From Engraulis encrasicolus (Eukaryota > Chordata > Actinopteri > Clupeiformes > Engraulidae): a stretch of DNA of 64,000 bases. Made by a program: the position numbers and the translations under genes. Every line of letters starts with the position of its first letter. Within the stretch, counting starts at the first letter, position 1. The stretch lies in contig NC_085865.1 in assembly GCF_034702125.1 (NCBI RefSeq), forward strand, positions 37,687,460 through 37,751,459, read 5' to 3'. Shown one piece after another: positions 22,004 to 35,059 of the stretch. The notes under the pieces were generated by a model, which was given only the letters and a program-made list of their open reading frames with translations, had not been told where the DNA came from and searched no databases.

Positions 22004-23574
22004 CGAGAAAGGTTGACACAGGGTTCTGTGCTGGTTCTTGCTGGACCTGTTTCTCACACCTGTTGCGGCGTCTACCTACCTACCTACCTACCGTATAACA
22101 TCTACCTTTTGACTTCTCCTTCTACCGTCTCTTCTGCACCTCCCTTCTATTCTACAACTCCTCCAAATCTCTCTTGGTCGTAGCTCTTTTTTAGCTCTCT
22201 TTCTCTTTGACTCCTTCTTTCCTCTCTATAAGCTCTATCTTTTATGTCGCTAAGATACAGTAGACTTGTGCCGTTTGTTACCTAACTTCTGTGAACTGGA
22301 CCTGTGTATTTTTTGTTTCGTTGGAGACATTTTACTTGATCACCATGAGAGACCAGCAGAACGGGTGAAAAACTGAATTGTAGCTTTTTGTTATTGTTCT
22401 AGGTATTTCCGATTTATTCCAAGAGTTCTAATTATGATCGTTGGTATTGTTGTTAACTATGGACATTGTTTTTTGGGGACCATCGTTTGTTTTTTCGGAC
22501 CACAAGACTCTTTTTTGTCTTAATCCCAACGCCTTGCTTTATTGCACTTTTGATTTTTTAATGTCTAATCTCCCACTCCCCACCATAGACATATTTATAT
22601 GTAGATACTGTACATGTGTACATCCATGTAGATAATATGTCTATGTTCTCCGCTCCCCGCTCCTTGGCTTTACTGACTGCTGCCGAATGACTGTTCCTCG
22701 GTTCATTCATGTTCTTCTCCCCTGCTACCTAAGAGCACATTGCCTTTTTTCCCCTATGACTCCAAAGCACAAGCTTGTCTCTGACTCTGTGCATCTTGAA
22801 ATGAGCCTCTTTTTGCTTTTTGCTTCTCTTCCTTTTCCCTCCAGGTGGGGTAATCCTGTTTGAAGTCTTACCCCCGTTTTACCCCTAATATTCACTGACC
22901 CTGACCACAGCCTCCTTGCTTCCTACCTCCCTTCCTTCCTTCCTAACTGGTGTTGGCAACTTATTCCATTTGTACATGCTATTAAAATGTTGAATAAATT
23001 AATAGTGTTTGATAATGCATTGTTTTATTTGGGCGATTTCATTTGTTTTGTATGTTTTGAATGCAAGAGTGATCTTTTTTTTCACTTTCTTATTTCTGCA
23101 TGATTGCCAGTGACATGGCTTCAATGTGTGTGATTTTTTTTATTATTATCTTATTTTTCATTGTATGTACAGCATAAACCTCAAACCAAGAACTGAGAAT
23201 ATATTAGAGACTTATTTAAATGTATTATGTAATACATGAATAAAGGAGGGTCTGTGTATTTTGCAGAGGAGATCCAGTTAGCTATTAAGGGGGTTGGGGG
23301 GCAGAAAGAATAATAAATACAAGAGAAATAAAATAATAAAAAGACTTTCCTAATGGGATTAATAAATCTCAGTTTCACCCTCTTGGGGGTTGTTGCACTC
23401 ACGCTGTCTGTGTGTGGTGATTTTGATCAAACTGATGTCACTTTTGATGCATTTCTAATGTGTTTGGAGTGTGTGTGTGTGTGCCTTGCGTGTGTGTGTT
23501 TGCGTGCGTGTGCGGTTCAGAGCCTGCTCACTGGTGTGTGTTAACTTTAACCACATTAAAACACCTGCCTTGTA

Positions 23575-23580
23575 AATAAA
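23575..23580 (+). promoter_or_regulatory. dnajb6: Candidate polyadenylation signal, short isoform
   Basis: AATAAA in the context TTGTAAATAAAGTTTTTTGC with a T-rich downstream element. Earlier AATAAA copies are at 22993-22998 and 23239-23244. Confidence 0.6.
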
Positions 23581-24469
23581 GTTTTTTGCTCACTCACTGC
23601 CACATCACCTCCACATTCTCACAGAGTTCATACTGGTCACTGCTTCACTAACTGTTGGATTGTCCCATTGTACCATGCTCTTGTTATTTCTCACAGCCTC
23701 GTCTGTCAACATCAGCATTTATTTGGACTCTAGGCAAACAATATTTCCATGGAAAGAGGGGAAGAAACGGAACTGCTTTGATATCTGTGAAATAACGTTT
23801 CAATTTACAGTTGAAGAAACTAAACCTCTTTGATGTTGGTGAAATCACACAATCTTATCTTCAGCTCAGTCATACAACACCTCTGCTGTTCAAACTCCAG
23901 TAGTAGTAGCAGCAGCAGTAGGCCACTTGTCTTGTGTTGTCTCTCGCTTAGGCTACTCATTAACTACTAATGGTGGCAGTAAGGAAGCCAAACACTAACA
24001 GCTGAGTTTCTAAAATAGCATCCAAACCAACAGACCCGGAGTCCCTCGGTGGGGTAATAAGGAACTGAACTGGTTCATAACTACTGACTGGCTCCTGTAG
24101 TACTAGCAAACGCCTGCACTGCAGATGCATGGCCATTGCAAAGCTGTTTGTTGCGGGTTAGGTATGTTGGCACGTTCTAGATGGCTTCCTTTTCCTTGCT
24201 GCGCCCAGACGATAAGAGAACGGTCACCGCGGAGACCGCTGCTCCTGCGTTAATTACCTTTCAGAATTTGGGTGTAACCGTGGAGATAATGTTTTCCCCC
24301 CACAAACCTATTTGCATTTAAAGGGACCAAGTATAGAGAGTTATTTCCCATGTTTTGTAAAGCGAATAATAATCAGGATTGTGGAAACGGGTTATTCGGA
24401 TTCAGAATTTCTGAAGGACATCCAAACCGGATATGTCCAACTTGCCAGCTGTCCGAATTGAGATCTGCA

Positions 24470-24640
24470 CACTGGCTACGTTTATATGGCGTTTTTAATT
24501 CTGAATTAACAATTTAGAATTAAATAGTTCTGTTGAGTTTACTTTGATCATTCATTTAATTCCGAATTGTGAAGTGTTTACATGACGTTTTCCAAGGGGA
24601 ATTAAGCTTCATTCAGAGTTAAAGTGAGTTACATGAATTA
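24470..24640. repeat. AATTC-rich MITE-like sequence
   Basis: CTACGTTTATATGGCG, TTTTTAATTCTGAATTAAC and GTTTACATGACGTTTTCC resemble a common fish MITE built of AATTCNGAATT words. The ends are not clear. Confidence 0.4.
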
Positions 24641-25223
24641 AATGTGTCATGTAGGCCTAAACGAGGCCACTATGGTTTTGTGGTTCAGGGACATTGTTTT
24701 TTACTCTACAACACAGTGCATTGGCCCGGATCATTAAAACAATCCACATTAGTTAGCTGTTATCTTTGTCTGCTGTGCTGTGTAAGGGTTTCCTTGCCTT
24801 CTCAGTTGTCAGCTGCCTGGCTATCAATGTAAAAATGGGAGCTGCTGTAACCGCACTGATTATAATACAATGTGTGTGTGTGTGTGTGCGTGTGCACTGT
24901 ATTGACGAAGTTGAGTAACCCTGCTATGTGTCCCTATGATTGGGAATCAATGTAGTATGCATTATTGTAATCCATTATCTTTTTTTAGTTAGCCATCTGA
25001 TGACAGTGTGTGCACATGGATGTGAGGGAATCTAAGTGTCTGTGTTTTTACACAAAGAGTATAGTCCAGTCTACTCCAGTCTGTGTGTGTGTGTATCCGT
25101 GGGGGCGTGCTCAGTGTGCTAGTGTGTGTAAGGGCTTTTTGCTGCCACTTAGGTATGTGTCTCTATCTTAAGATGAGGGACTGTGTTGACTTAGTGTCTG
25201 TGAAGTAGTGAGTGCCCGCTGTG

Positions 25224-25228
<5 letters not shown>

Positions 25229-25312
<84 letters not shown>
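25229..25312. repeat. (CT)n microsatellite
   Basis: About 42 CT units without interruption. Confidence 0.97.
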
Positions 25313-25315
<3 letters not shown>

Positions 25316-26825
25316 GCATCAGCCCTTTACTCATCACTTGTTTGACTTTCTCTCTTTGCCCTTAAACATGGCAGTGCCCTGCCTACATTTACACACACCT
25401 TGTCTCTCGGCAAGTCTATTCAGACGAAGACAGATGTGCTATATTTTGTGTAACCCCCCCCAAAAAAAAAACCCCACATGGATTGCCTTTGGCCTCTTAT
25501 GGGGAAATTTCTGAGGTTTTTCTTTTTCTTTTTTGACTGCTTTCATAATAGGCTGCTCACAAAGCAAGTCCTGACCTGCACCAGCAAACACATTTCAATA
25601 CCAGAGAGACAGGCTTCATAGCATTGCATAACGCTGAACATAAAATCACTAGCTTTTTTCCCTCAGGGAAATAACCTGACAATCCCTGCCTGGTGTTCTG
25701 TCAAGATTGGATGCGTCGTTGAGATGGGCTACCAATGGGCTGTTAACATAACCCAAACCATAACTCTAACCCCTAGAGGCGCTGTAATGACTTGGTATTT
25801 CAGCTTGACAGTAAGCTCATATCGACACGACACCAGCCTGAACTGTGACTGTTCTGGAAGGTTCCAGAAAGCTCAGAGATGGTATCTGTCTGTCCATGAC
25901 ATTGGCTATGACTAACAGCTGTAGTGGTAGCCTACAAACTCTTAAGAAGCTGGCCGTGTAGAAAACTATCTGAAAATGTATCTCTGTGTGTGTGTGTATC
26001 TCTCTCTCTTTCTCTCTCTTTCTCTCTCTCTCTCTCTCTTTAAAAGGTGATTTATTACTAGCAGGATTGTATTAGCACTATGGTCCCATAGCCCAAAATA
26101 ACACAATAGCCTAACACAACAGAAGTACACAAACAGCTATATGATGGGTAGGTGACCTCTTCTCTGTCTGTCTGCCTGTCTCTCTTTCTCTGTCTCTCTC
26201 ACACTCTTTCTGAAAAAAGAGTCGAAGAATTTGCATGGGAAGCATAACCCAACTGAAATGCACACCAGGCTGGTGGAATGTGCCAGCGGAGTCTGTTTGT
26301 TTACTTAGTGAGTTGTGCATTTTTGAGAGCACGAGCCGCTAAGTATGTTTCAGGGCGAGTGGCATGGAGAAATGAGTGGGAGAGAGAGAGAGAAAGGAGG
26401 TGTGAAATAGAGTGAGGGAGAGAGAGAGCAAGAGATGGAGAAGGAAAGGTAGACATAGATAAATGGAAGGAGGGACAGGCAGAAAGGAGGGGGTGGTAGA
26501 GAAGGTGAGGGAGACAGTGAGAAATGGAAGGAGGGAGAGACAGAAATATGGGGGTTATACAAAAGGAGAGAGAAAGAGAAAAGTGGGCGAGACAGAGTTA
26601 TGAGATATGGAGAGATAGAGGGTGTGAAGGAGAATAGAAGAGGAAGATAGATAGAGAGAGAGTGTTGGAGAAGTGGAGGGAGGAAAGGGTGTTTGCTTGC
26701 TACTGATTGCAGGGGCAGATTGCCAGCCGCAGAGGTCCCTCCAATGCATTTTTAATCAAACCTGCATCTGCTGTGGTGGTGGGGACACACGGTGTCCTAT
26801 CTTTATAATGTCAGGCCAAACATTA

Positions 26826-27066
26826 GGGAACAACAGGCCTATCACAACCAAGCAAACAAAATGGGCAATTGCCTCTGGGCCCCCAGCTTATAAAGGGGCC
26901 ACCCCTGGTGATGGCTGTTCATGTACATTCAAATGATAGGAATAGGCCAATGGCACTGCTATCAAAATCCCTCTTTAGGGGGCCCCTCCCCAACAGTTTG
27001 AAGAGGAAAATGGGCCCCCAAGTCCCTCTTTGCCTAGGGCCTCCAAATACCTCGAAACGGCCCAGG
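26826..27066. mobile_element. Possible hAT-type MITE
   Basis: CAGGCCTATCACAACCAAGC to CCTCGAAACGGCCCAG, with GGGCCCCC and GCCTAGGGCC words inside, resembles GGGCCC-rich hAT MITEs. No convincing target duplication was seen. Confidence 0.4.
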
Positions 27067-27295
27067 GAAAGCGAACAGCTCTCATTCAGACTAGTGTAGA
27101 TATTGCATCACTGCTGGCTTCACCCAGCATCCCAGATGCCCAGCATCATGAGCCTGGATGGGAAGGAAAAGCTTTACCATGCCTACCATGAGATCTGAAC
27201 CCTCACCAGATCCCTATGATTGGAATTGTAGACCAGCAAACATATAGTTTTTAAGGGTTATCCAGTGTGACCTTGAGAAAAAAACAGATTACAAC

Positions 27296-27296
<1 letters not shown>

Positions 27297-27361
<65 letters not shown>

Positions 27362-27489
27362 CGAGAGCGAGAGTGAGAGAGAGAGAGAGAGTATGTGTGT
27401 GTTTGTGTGCGTGCGTGCGTGTGTGCACGTGAATGGGATTAGCCTATCATGACAAGTCTCATCACACACACACACACACACACACACAC
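27297..27489. repeat. GT / GA / GT / CA compound microsatellite
   Basis: GT, then about 40 GA units with GAGCGA variants, then GTGCGTGC, with a short (CA)n at 27463-27489. Confidence 0.95.
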
Positions 27490-28679
27490 TGCCCCATTTC
27501 ATTTGGCCTGGTCAGCATGGAGTCCTGATCACTATCGTGAACATTTGACATTTCTTTGTGAATCCAGAGGATTTGATTGAGACCCATCAGATTGTGTTGA
27601 CATTGATAATCTGGTAGAGGCCATTTTTGTGCAAGTGAGGTTGTTCATCAGAGCCATTGGCTCTGTTGTTCATTATACAATGCTGCCATCTGCTGGCACA
27701 AGCATGTAAATGCAACCCCACAGTAATAACAGCAATGGAGATTACCAACGTGACGTCATTGCCCCAACAAAATTTACTTATAGGCCTAGGTCTGTTTTTT
27801 CTTGTTTAAACGATGAGGATTGGCGGATCAAGGCCACTCTCTAACAAGCGCTACAATTTGATTTGCCAAAGATTGGGGCAAAAGGCGTTTCCGACCCATT
27901 TGTCACGTGACTTGGCAATCTCTATAACATAATGAAATAAACATACCCTGGTTGCTTATTTCATTATGTGTCACAATAAACCAGGAATATTTTGGTTACC
28001 TTTTAGGTAGGTCGGATATCTTTTAATCACACAGCCCACAACAGATTTAACCCTTAACCAGAACAGTTGAGCTTTATTTGTGGTAGGCCTACAGTGACAC
28101 AATTTGACATAACCTGGCAAATGTGTTTAATTTGTTGATTTTATTGGAGAGTGTTCAGAGTATGTCTATCAGGTAAAGAGTGAAGCTTGTCCTTACTTTA
28201 GTAATCCACCAGAATAAATGCAGTGGGAAAGGGGCATCATCCACCATAGAGGCTAGATGGTGCTGTTTCTCCATTGCGCCGTGTAGGCCTGGTCGATGAT
28301 GTCACCTCAAGCACCTGTTTGCATTAGAATTCCTGTCCAGTTTTGACGGCAGCATGGTGGAAGGAATATAAATATATCCTATGGAAGCATTTCTTTCAGA
28401 CCTTAGACTAGAAGAGTTTTTGCTTTTGAGTAGGATTCCATACATAATCACGTTTTGCCCTAAACAAATAGAATAAAATAAATATTGTGAAATGTAGGGA
28501 AAATATGTAGCCTGTTGGTACATAGTTAACTTTGTGTAAAGTTAGGCTATATCTTCACGGCCCACCTAATTAAAGTTTGCTCAACTGCACTTCCAGCATA
28601 TTATTGGAGAGAAGTGTGTGGGATGGTGTTGTGCCTTAAAATATCCAAACGTGGAGCTTTCATTTGAAGTCTCGTTTTT

Positions 28680-29560
28680 AATTCTGTCCCTTCTTGCAGC
28701 AGACGACAGCGAGCTCACACTTTCTCTCTGCAATCCACCTACACATTTCCCGCCCTAAATCCCGCTCACTGAGGCAATTAAAGGAATGATGTGTGTGCAT
28801 TATTAATGGCGCGCGCTGCTTAAAAGTCTCCTACTCCTCGCGCTTGTCTCCCACATCAGCCACACCATCATAGTTTAATCACATTTGAATTCCTTACACT
28901 TGCTGTGTTGTTTCTTCTTAAATGGTTGATCCGGGGGCTTGAAAGTGTTGCTCCAGTGCTTTACCATGAAAGCATCTGACCTTTAACGTCTAGGCCTAGC
29001 CTACCAGGTGCACTTTAAATGGTTCAGCGCATTCGGCCACCCCACTGCGAGACTCTTTTCATTACTATCCTAAAATAGGACCTGAGGTAAACGGGAAACA
29101 AATATTTAACTATCCATTTTCACATTTCTCTTGTGCAAAACACCAACACCGCCACCTCTCATATTCTTCCGCATGGCTCGGCGCTCTCTTGTCACCCTTT
29201 CTCATCTGTACTCCGGTTCCCGCGCCCGGGGCTCCTGGCTGCCTTATGAAAGATGAGGACGATAGGGGTGCCGCGAATGGAAAACATCCGGAATCGGCAA
29301 CAGCTCCTTAAAGCTAGTATGCGGCCTCAGTCACCGTTATCTCGGTTCAGGACTCGGCATCACCGGCTGACGGCGCGACTACGTGGGGAGATGGAGTTAT
29401 TATGGATGGCGGGAGAGGAGAGCGCGAGAGTAAAGCTGCTTAAACTGCAGCTGCTGACGCGGCTTTTGGTGGAGGTGGTGGTGGTGGTGATCCTCAATGT
29501 CGCTGAATAGCGCCATTTGTGTAGCAAGAGTGAGTATCCCCGCTGTAACCTGGCAGAGCG
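28680..29560. promoter_or_regulatory. CpG-rich non-repetitive block
   Basis: This block is free of simple repeats and rich in CG dinucleotides compared with its surroundings, especially 29210-29530 (CGCGCCCGGGGCTCC, GACGGCGCGACTACG). A possible donor, AAGA followed by GTGAGTAT, lies near 29530. It could be a promoter with a first exon of another transcript, or a conserved regulatory element inside the dnajb6 intron. The short frame at 29253-29510 shows no recognised domain, so I do not call a gene. Confidence 0.35.
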
Positions 29561-30069
29561 CCAGCCTCGGGGTCACTGACCGTCGGTGCCCTTCCATTAT
29601 CCGGGGATGCTGCCTCTGCTTTCTGCTCTAGTGGGGCCCGCGGTGGTGAAAATGACTACGCAAAGCCCCTCTCGAAATGGTGCGTCCTCGGGGCACAACG
29701 ACAAGTTAAGGAGGGGTAATGTATCGAAGCTCATGCTTAGGCCTTCTCACCAAGATTGGTTTGGTTATAGGCCACCAAAACTGATACATTGGGTAGCTTG
29801 CATGGTAAGGCTTAGGCCACATGCAGGTTATTTTGATTCATGAGAGACATGTGATAGTCTAGGCTACTTAGGTGATACGTTTACTTTATAAAGCAATTAC
29901 ATTGTGTTCCAGATAGCTGAATTGAAAATGTAGCTTCGCCTGTTGGGCAGCCCTGTCATACGCTTCTAAATAACTAAGGATGACACCATGAGCGTAATCT
30001 TGATACAGTCGCATATTGGCAAAATTTTACAGTCAGCATGAATAGGCACAGTAGGCCCTACATGTAGTG

Positions 30070-30404
30070 CAGGGGTGGGGAACCTATGTGTCGAGGGCTG
30101 TTTGCGGCCATTGAGGCCGTTTTATTCGGCCCCGATGTAATTTTAATGTTATGCAGCTTCACATGAAATAGCCTATGACAAATTTTGTAGCGGAATCTGA
30201 GAAAATACATTTGCAATACAATTAAGTTATATTCAGGCGACCTAGAGATGATGGGGTCTGTTTTAAAGGTGGCGGCCTTCAATTTTGGCCTAAAGTTCAG
30301 GGGGAAATCCTGGTTTGTGTTCATAGTACAGCCCTCGGAGGACGTTTACGGCCCTCGGGTGAATTTGAAGTGGCCCCTCGAATGAAAAAGGTTCCCCAGC
30401 CCTG
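30070..30404. mobile_element. hAT-type MITE with 8-bp target duplication ATGTAGTG
   Basis: Starts CAGGGGTGGGGAACC and ends GGTTCCCCAGCCCTG. ATGTAGTG is repeated exactly at 30062-30069 and 30405-30412. The interior contains GCGGCC and CGGCCC words typical of this common fish and mammalian hAT family. Confidence 0.93.
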
Positions 30405-30824
30405 ATGTAGTGTATTACAGTGTGTGACCTTTTTTTGGCCCGGCAATGTAATACAGTAGGTAGGCTGTTCAAAACTGGTGATGGGATGAAGTCTTTTCTG
30501 GGGAGCGAATTAAATGATTCGGGTCCAGATACTGTATGTTTTCCGTCATCTTTCTAGATGAATCAGTCATGAAAGGAACTTGGTGGGTGGATTTCCGGCT
30601 CCATTTTAGATATAAAAAAATGAAATGGAGGAGCGCACCTATGTCTCATCTAGTCCAGTTTGTAAGGAATAACGGTGACCATCACCAGGATTCAGTGTCC
30701 GCCATGTTAATCGTGTGTGTGCGCGGGCCTGCATGCGTGCGTGCGTGCACGTGCGTGTGTGAGAGAGAGATATTGCAAACTTGGGTTTATACATGTGTTA
30801 GTGTGCATATGTTTGCATGCATGG

Positions 30825-30828
<4 letters not shown>

Positions 30829-30910
<82 letters not shown>
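30829..30910. repeat. (GT)n microsatellite
   Basis: About 41 GT units followed by GA. Confidence 0.97.
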
Positions 30911-30911
<1 letters not shown>

Positions 30912-30989
30912 AGAGAGAGAGAGAGTGTGTGTGGCTCACACACATGTAGTGTGTCCCTTCTTGGCCACCAACCTCTTCCCAATCTAGTC

Positions 30990-31300
30990 TAAATATAGAG
31001 CCCATTCAGTAGCCTGGCCGCCTCACTCACTTTCAGCAAGACCCCCGAATAAACAAAACCACACCGCGCACAAAAGGGCTGCAAATCCATGCATGCCGAA
31101 TGAGCCTGCGACAAGGCCCCGTGTTTTGTACTTCAAATTAAAAGCGCAGCTTTGATCTGAGGCATATAAAAGCAGCTCTCTTCTCTTTATTAGTATTAAA
31201 AGATCTCATTATCATTATTGGCCTTTGATTTTTTTGCCGCTTTTTGTTTAAAGTAATTAAATGATAATGGATTATGCGGCTCTGTTGGTTTGCTCTTTCA
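30990..31300. promoter_or_regulatory. Candidate conserved non-coding element
   Basis: A repeat-free block with dense homeodomain and AT-rich core motifs (AGTAATTAAATGATAATGG, TTTATTAGTATTAAAAG) and a TATAAAAG word. The composition is that of developmental enhancers, in contrast to the microsatellites on both sides. No alignment was possible here. Confidence 0.35.
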
Positions 31301-31448
31301 CCCCCTTTTTTCTCTTTTTCTTCTTTCTCTCTCTCTCCATCTCCATCTCCCCTTTTCTCGCTTTTGACAGACTTATCTCCCAGGTAACCATATAATAGAA
31401 ACAAATATTGATCAGGTAAAAGGCAGCAGTGGAAACGGACGTGGGAAG

Positions 31449-31560
31449 CATCCATCCATTCATTCATCCATCCATCCATCCATCCATCCATCCATCCATC
31501 TAGCCATTCATTCATCCATCCATCCATCCATCCAGTTATCCATTCAGTCATCCATCCATA
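31449..31560. repeat. (ATCC)n microsatellite
   Basis: CATC/ATCC tetramers with ATTC interruptions; a further short run is at 31721-31741. Confidence 0.95.
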
Positions 31561-31576
31561 CAGCCAGCCAGCCATC

Positions 31577-31720
31577 CAGGGCCACTGGTATCTTTAGCCG
31601 GGCCCAGGGTAAAATCACATGTAAGAGACTCCCCATTTAATGCATACGATAATTCTGCCCCCTCTTCTCCCTGGGCCCATGACAAATTACCCATTTGTCT
31701 CCCACCCTGTTGGCAGGCCT
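31577..31720. mobile_element. hAT-type MITE inserted in ATCC repeats
   Basis: Starts CAGGGCCACTGGTA and ends TTGGCAGGCCT, the same family as 13394-13549. The flanks are CATC tetramers on both sides, so the target duplication cannot be told from the repeat. Confidence 0.75.
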
Positions 31721-32496
31721 CCATCCATCCATCCATCCATCTGTAGAGACAGAGCAGTTTTAGTGTGCCTCTTCCATCTCTCACAATTTTATTTTAACCC
31801 CTTAAGATGCGGCTTTATACATTTGTTGTTACCAGTATGGCAATGACCAAGTCGTGGTGCATTACTAAAGGGCCTGTGTTGTGTCATAGTATTGTAGTGC
31901 TATGGTAGTTGCATTTCAATGACTATTACAGCGTGCCACTGGAGGTACGGCGCGCATTAAGGGGCTACTCCATATTTTTTTTAATGTAAAACCCTCTAAT
32001 TTGAACACCATCACTATCCATCCCTTTGTAGGCATAGCCAGCGAGGGGCAGAGAGAGATGTTTGCGAATGTCTCAAAATGTAAAAAGTCTAATTCAACTA
32101 CTTGTGTTGTCCATCAATCCAGCCACCCATCACTCCGTAGAGACTGCTATCAAGAGACAAGACAGGGAGCTTTTCAGGATGCGCTTTCCATTTTTATATT
32201 TTTATGCATTTCTTAAAATGTTTAAAAAAATAAAATCTGATTTGACTGCCAGTGCCGCCTTTCACGGTTGAGCAGCCACTGCTTGTTATTCAGGGCTGTG
32301 GAGGAAGGACATGCCTCCCTCTTGAATGTTGGTTTGGGAGGACACTTAAGACTAGAGCGCCACTCATTTTCTGTTTCCAATTCCCTGACGGGGATTTACA
32401 CACTGTGATGGGTTTGGATACTTTCGTGAGAGAGGTTGTGCTTTCTCTTTCTTTCATTCTCTTTCATACACACACTCTTTCTCTTTCTCTTTCTCA

Positions 32497-32499
<3 letters not shown>

Positions 32500-32555
<56 letters not shown>

Positions 32556-32598
32556 ACCATCTCTCTCTCTCTCTCTTCCACTCTCTCTGGCTCTCTTA

Positions 32599-32670
<72 letters not shown>
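32500..32670. repeat. (CT)n microsatellites
   Basis: Two long CT runs (about 32504-32551 and 32602-32669), separated by CTTTCACC and CTGGCTCTC words. Confidence 0.97.
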
Positions 32671-32672
<2 letters not shown>

Positions 32673-33298
32673 TTCCCAATCACACACACCCCAAAACACA
32701 CACAAACAGAGAGAGAGAGAGAGAGGGAAGATGCTTGGGCAATGCATGGGTGTCCGTGTGCCTGCAGTAATGGACTGTGACTGTAGAGGGTCACACTGGT
32801 CGACCCCCTGGTAATAAGACCTCATCCCACCAGGTAAATTGAGTCTTGCCAGGTTGCCTTTGTCTCTGTTTGACGAGCCTCATTACGGCTTTCTCTCTCA
32901 CTCTACCTCTCTTTCTTCCTTGCGTTTTTTTCCTCTCTTCCACTCGCTCTCTCTCTCTCTGTTTCTCTCTTTCTCTGGCTCTATCTTGCTTATTTTCTCT
33001 CCTCTGTGTCCTCGTCTTTCTCCATCTTTTATCTTTTTTGTCTATTTATCTTTCTCTCCCCCACTCTCATCACCACCACAATCTCATCCCCCTCTCTCTT
33101 GACAGTTTTTTTTCCTTCATCCCCTCCTCCATCACCCATTTCCCCCCCATCCTCCATCCTCCGTCCCCCCTCCGTCCCTCCTCAATCAACAGTTCCGATC
33201 CCTGATTGTAGCCTCTGTCTCATCTTCGCATCCAGCCACCGAGTAGGGGAGCGGAGGAAGGAGTGACAGTGGCGTAGGTGACAGACTGTATAGGGCAT

Positions 33299-33299
<1 letters not shown>

Positions 33300-33329
<30 letters not shown>

Positions 33330-33336
33330 TGTAAGG

Positions 33337-33375
<39 letters not shown>

Positions 33376-33377
33376 CT

Positions 33378-33408
<31 letters not shown>

Positions 33409-33515
33409 TAGAGAGAGAAAGAGAGAGATGGAAGGGGAGACAAGGTATGTGTGTGGTGTGTGTGCGCGTGTTCGTGTGCGAGTCGTGTGTGTGTGAGAGA
33501 GAGAGAGAGCAAATT
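33300..33515. repeat. GA / GT mixed microsatellites
   Basis: Alternating GA and GT runs with CGAGTC(G/T)TGTG words repeated twice. Confidence 0.95.
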
Positions 33516-34480
33516 GAGCTGGCTGCTGTGCTGTGCTGTGCCGTGTGTCTGATGACATCATTAGTGGAGGGCCGGGGAGGGGAGGGGACGTCCTGCCCCT
33601 GTCCTGTGCTGTCATGCGGTCATGGGGTGTACAGCCAGATCTGCAACGCTAAGGCTACTGTCCTGTGGTGCATACACACAGCAACACAACATGCATGACA
33701 TACACATGCACATGCCCACAGATGTTGGCACCTACACACACACGCACGCACACACACGCAAACAGTACAAATATTTGCTGCATACACACAGCAAAACAAC
33801 ATGCATACGACAAATATTTGAATAAATACATATTCTATTTTTTCCACAAATGTTACGGTATATACAGAAATAAGTAAAAATGCATCACACTGTATGTCAA
33901 CAAGTATAGTTGGACTATGTATGGCATTTCTTTGAGTGTTGAAGTTGAAAGAAGAAATGTGAAAAATTGAAACGTGTTCACTGTATGTCCACTGTGTAGA
34001 CAAAACGCAGGGTCCAGATCGCCTGCTGGTGGTCAGTCATTCATGTGAACAGTTTAAAATGAAAAGTCTGAGATGTTTTAATATTTTAGGCCTTTTTGTC
34101 TGTATTGCCAAGTGGAGGCTTCAGCATACAAATGATGACTTCTGAAAGAATAATGAAGGGAGAATAGAGATCATGTTGGCAACAAAATCAGTAGGCTATT
34201 CCTTTAAGCGGATCTAAGCACACCCTCTGTTAGGCATCATAATGACCATAACCTATCAATGTACACTGACTTGTGGACAGCTTAGATGAATCTTATGGTG
34301 ATTGTCAAATATCATTATTTGTTGATGTTGATGTTGATACGTATATTGGTTTGGCTAGACTTGTGAATTTGTGCAATAATGACCCACTGTGTGCGGAAGA
34401 CAAGATGGGAGGAGGAGGAGGAGATGGGGGTGGGTGGGGGGCTGGTCAAGAGGGATTAGATGCTGAAGAGAAATGGTGTG

Positions 34481-34558
34481 TGTGTGTGCGTGCGTGTGTG
34501 AGTGCATATGTGTGTGTTCGTGTGTTTGGGTGTGGTGTTTATTTTTGTATTTACATGT

Positions 34559-34600
<42 letters not shown>
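34481..34600. repeat. GT microsatellite
   Basis: GTGC and GT runs; about 20 pure GT units at 34560-34600. Confidence 0.93.
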
Positions 34601-34601
<1 letters not shown>

Positions 34602-34681
34602 GAGTGTATGGTTGGTAATGGTGGCCCTCTTCTGATAATGAAAACAGGTTTCAGCACGGGAGCATCTGTCTCCTTTCTTCT

Positions 34682-34733
34682 GCCCCCCCCCCCCCCCCCC
34701 CACCCACCCCCACCCCCACCACCACCCTTCTCT
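34682..34733 (-). repeat. C-tract / potential G-quadruplex on the - strand
   Basis: A run of about 19 C followed by CCCACCC and CCCCACCCCCACC blocks gives more than four G-runs on the - strand. Confidence 0.85.
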
Positions 34734-34864
34734 TTAATTACCCGGCACAATGGCGATGAAATCTGCCCGTAATCTTGCCGCCATAATCACCCCCCCCACA
34801 CACACACACACACTCTCCCCCATTCCCGTCCGTGCCTCTCCTCTCCTCTCCTCTCCCATCCCAG

Positions 34865-35012
34865 ACGCTAATTCAATATAAATGTAAATTACCAAGAGAA
34901 AAGAATAAAGAAATCTCATTTTATTTACATGACTAATCACAATAAAAGCGTGCCGCCATGAAATATGAATGGGGATATAGCGACGGCTAGGTCGCCTCTT
35001 ATGAGAGAGAGA

Positions 35013-35059
<47 letters not shown>

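Noticed and set aside
29253..29510. 85-codon frame in the CpG-rich block
   Set aside because: Reads as composition-driven Arg/Leu/Val sequence with no recognised domain; kept only as a possible regulatory block.
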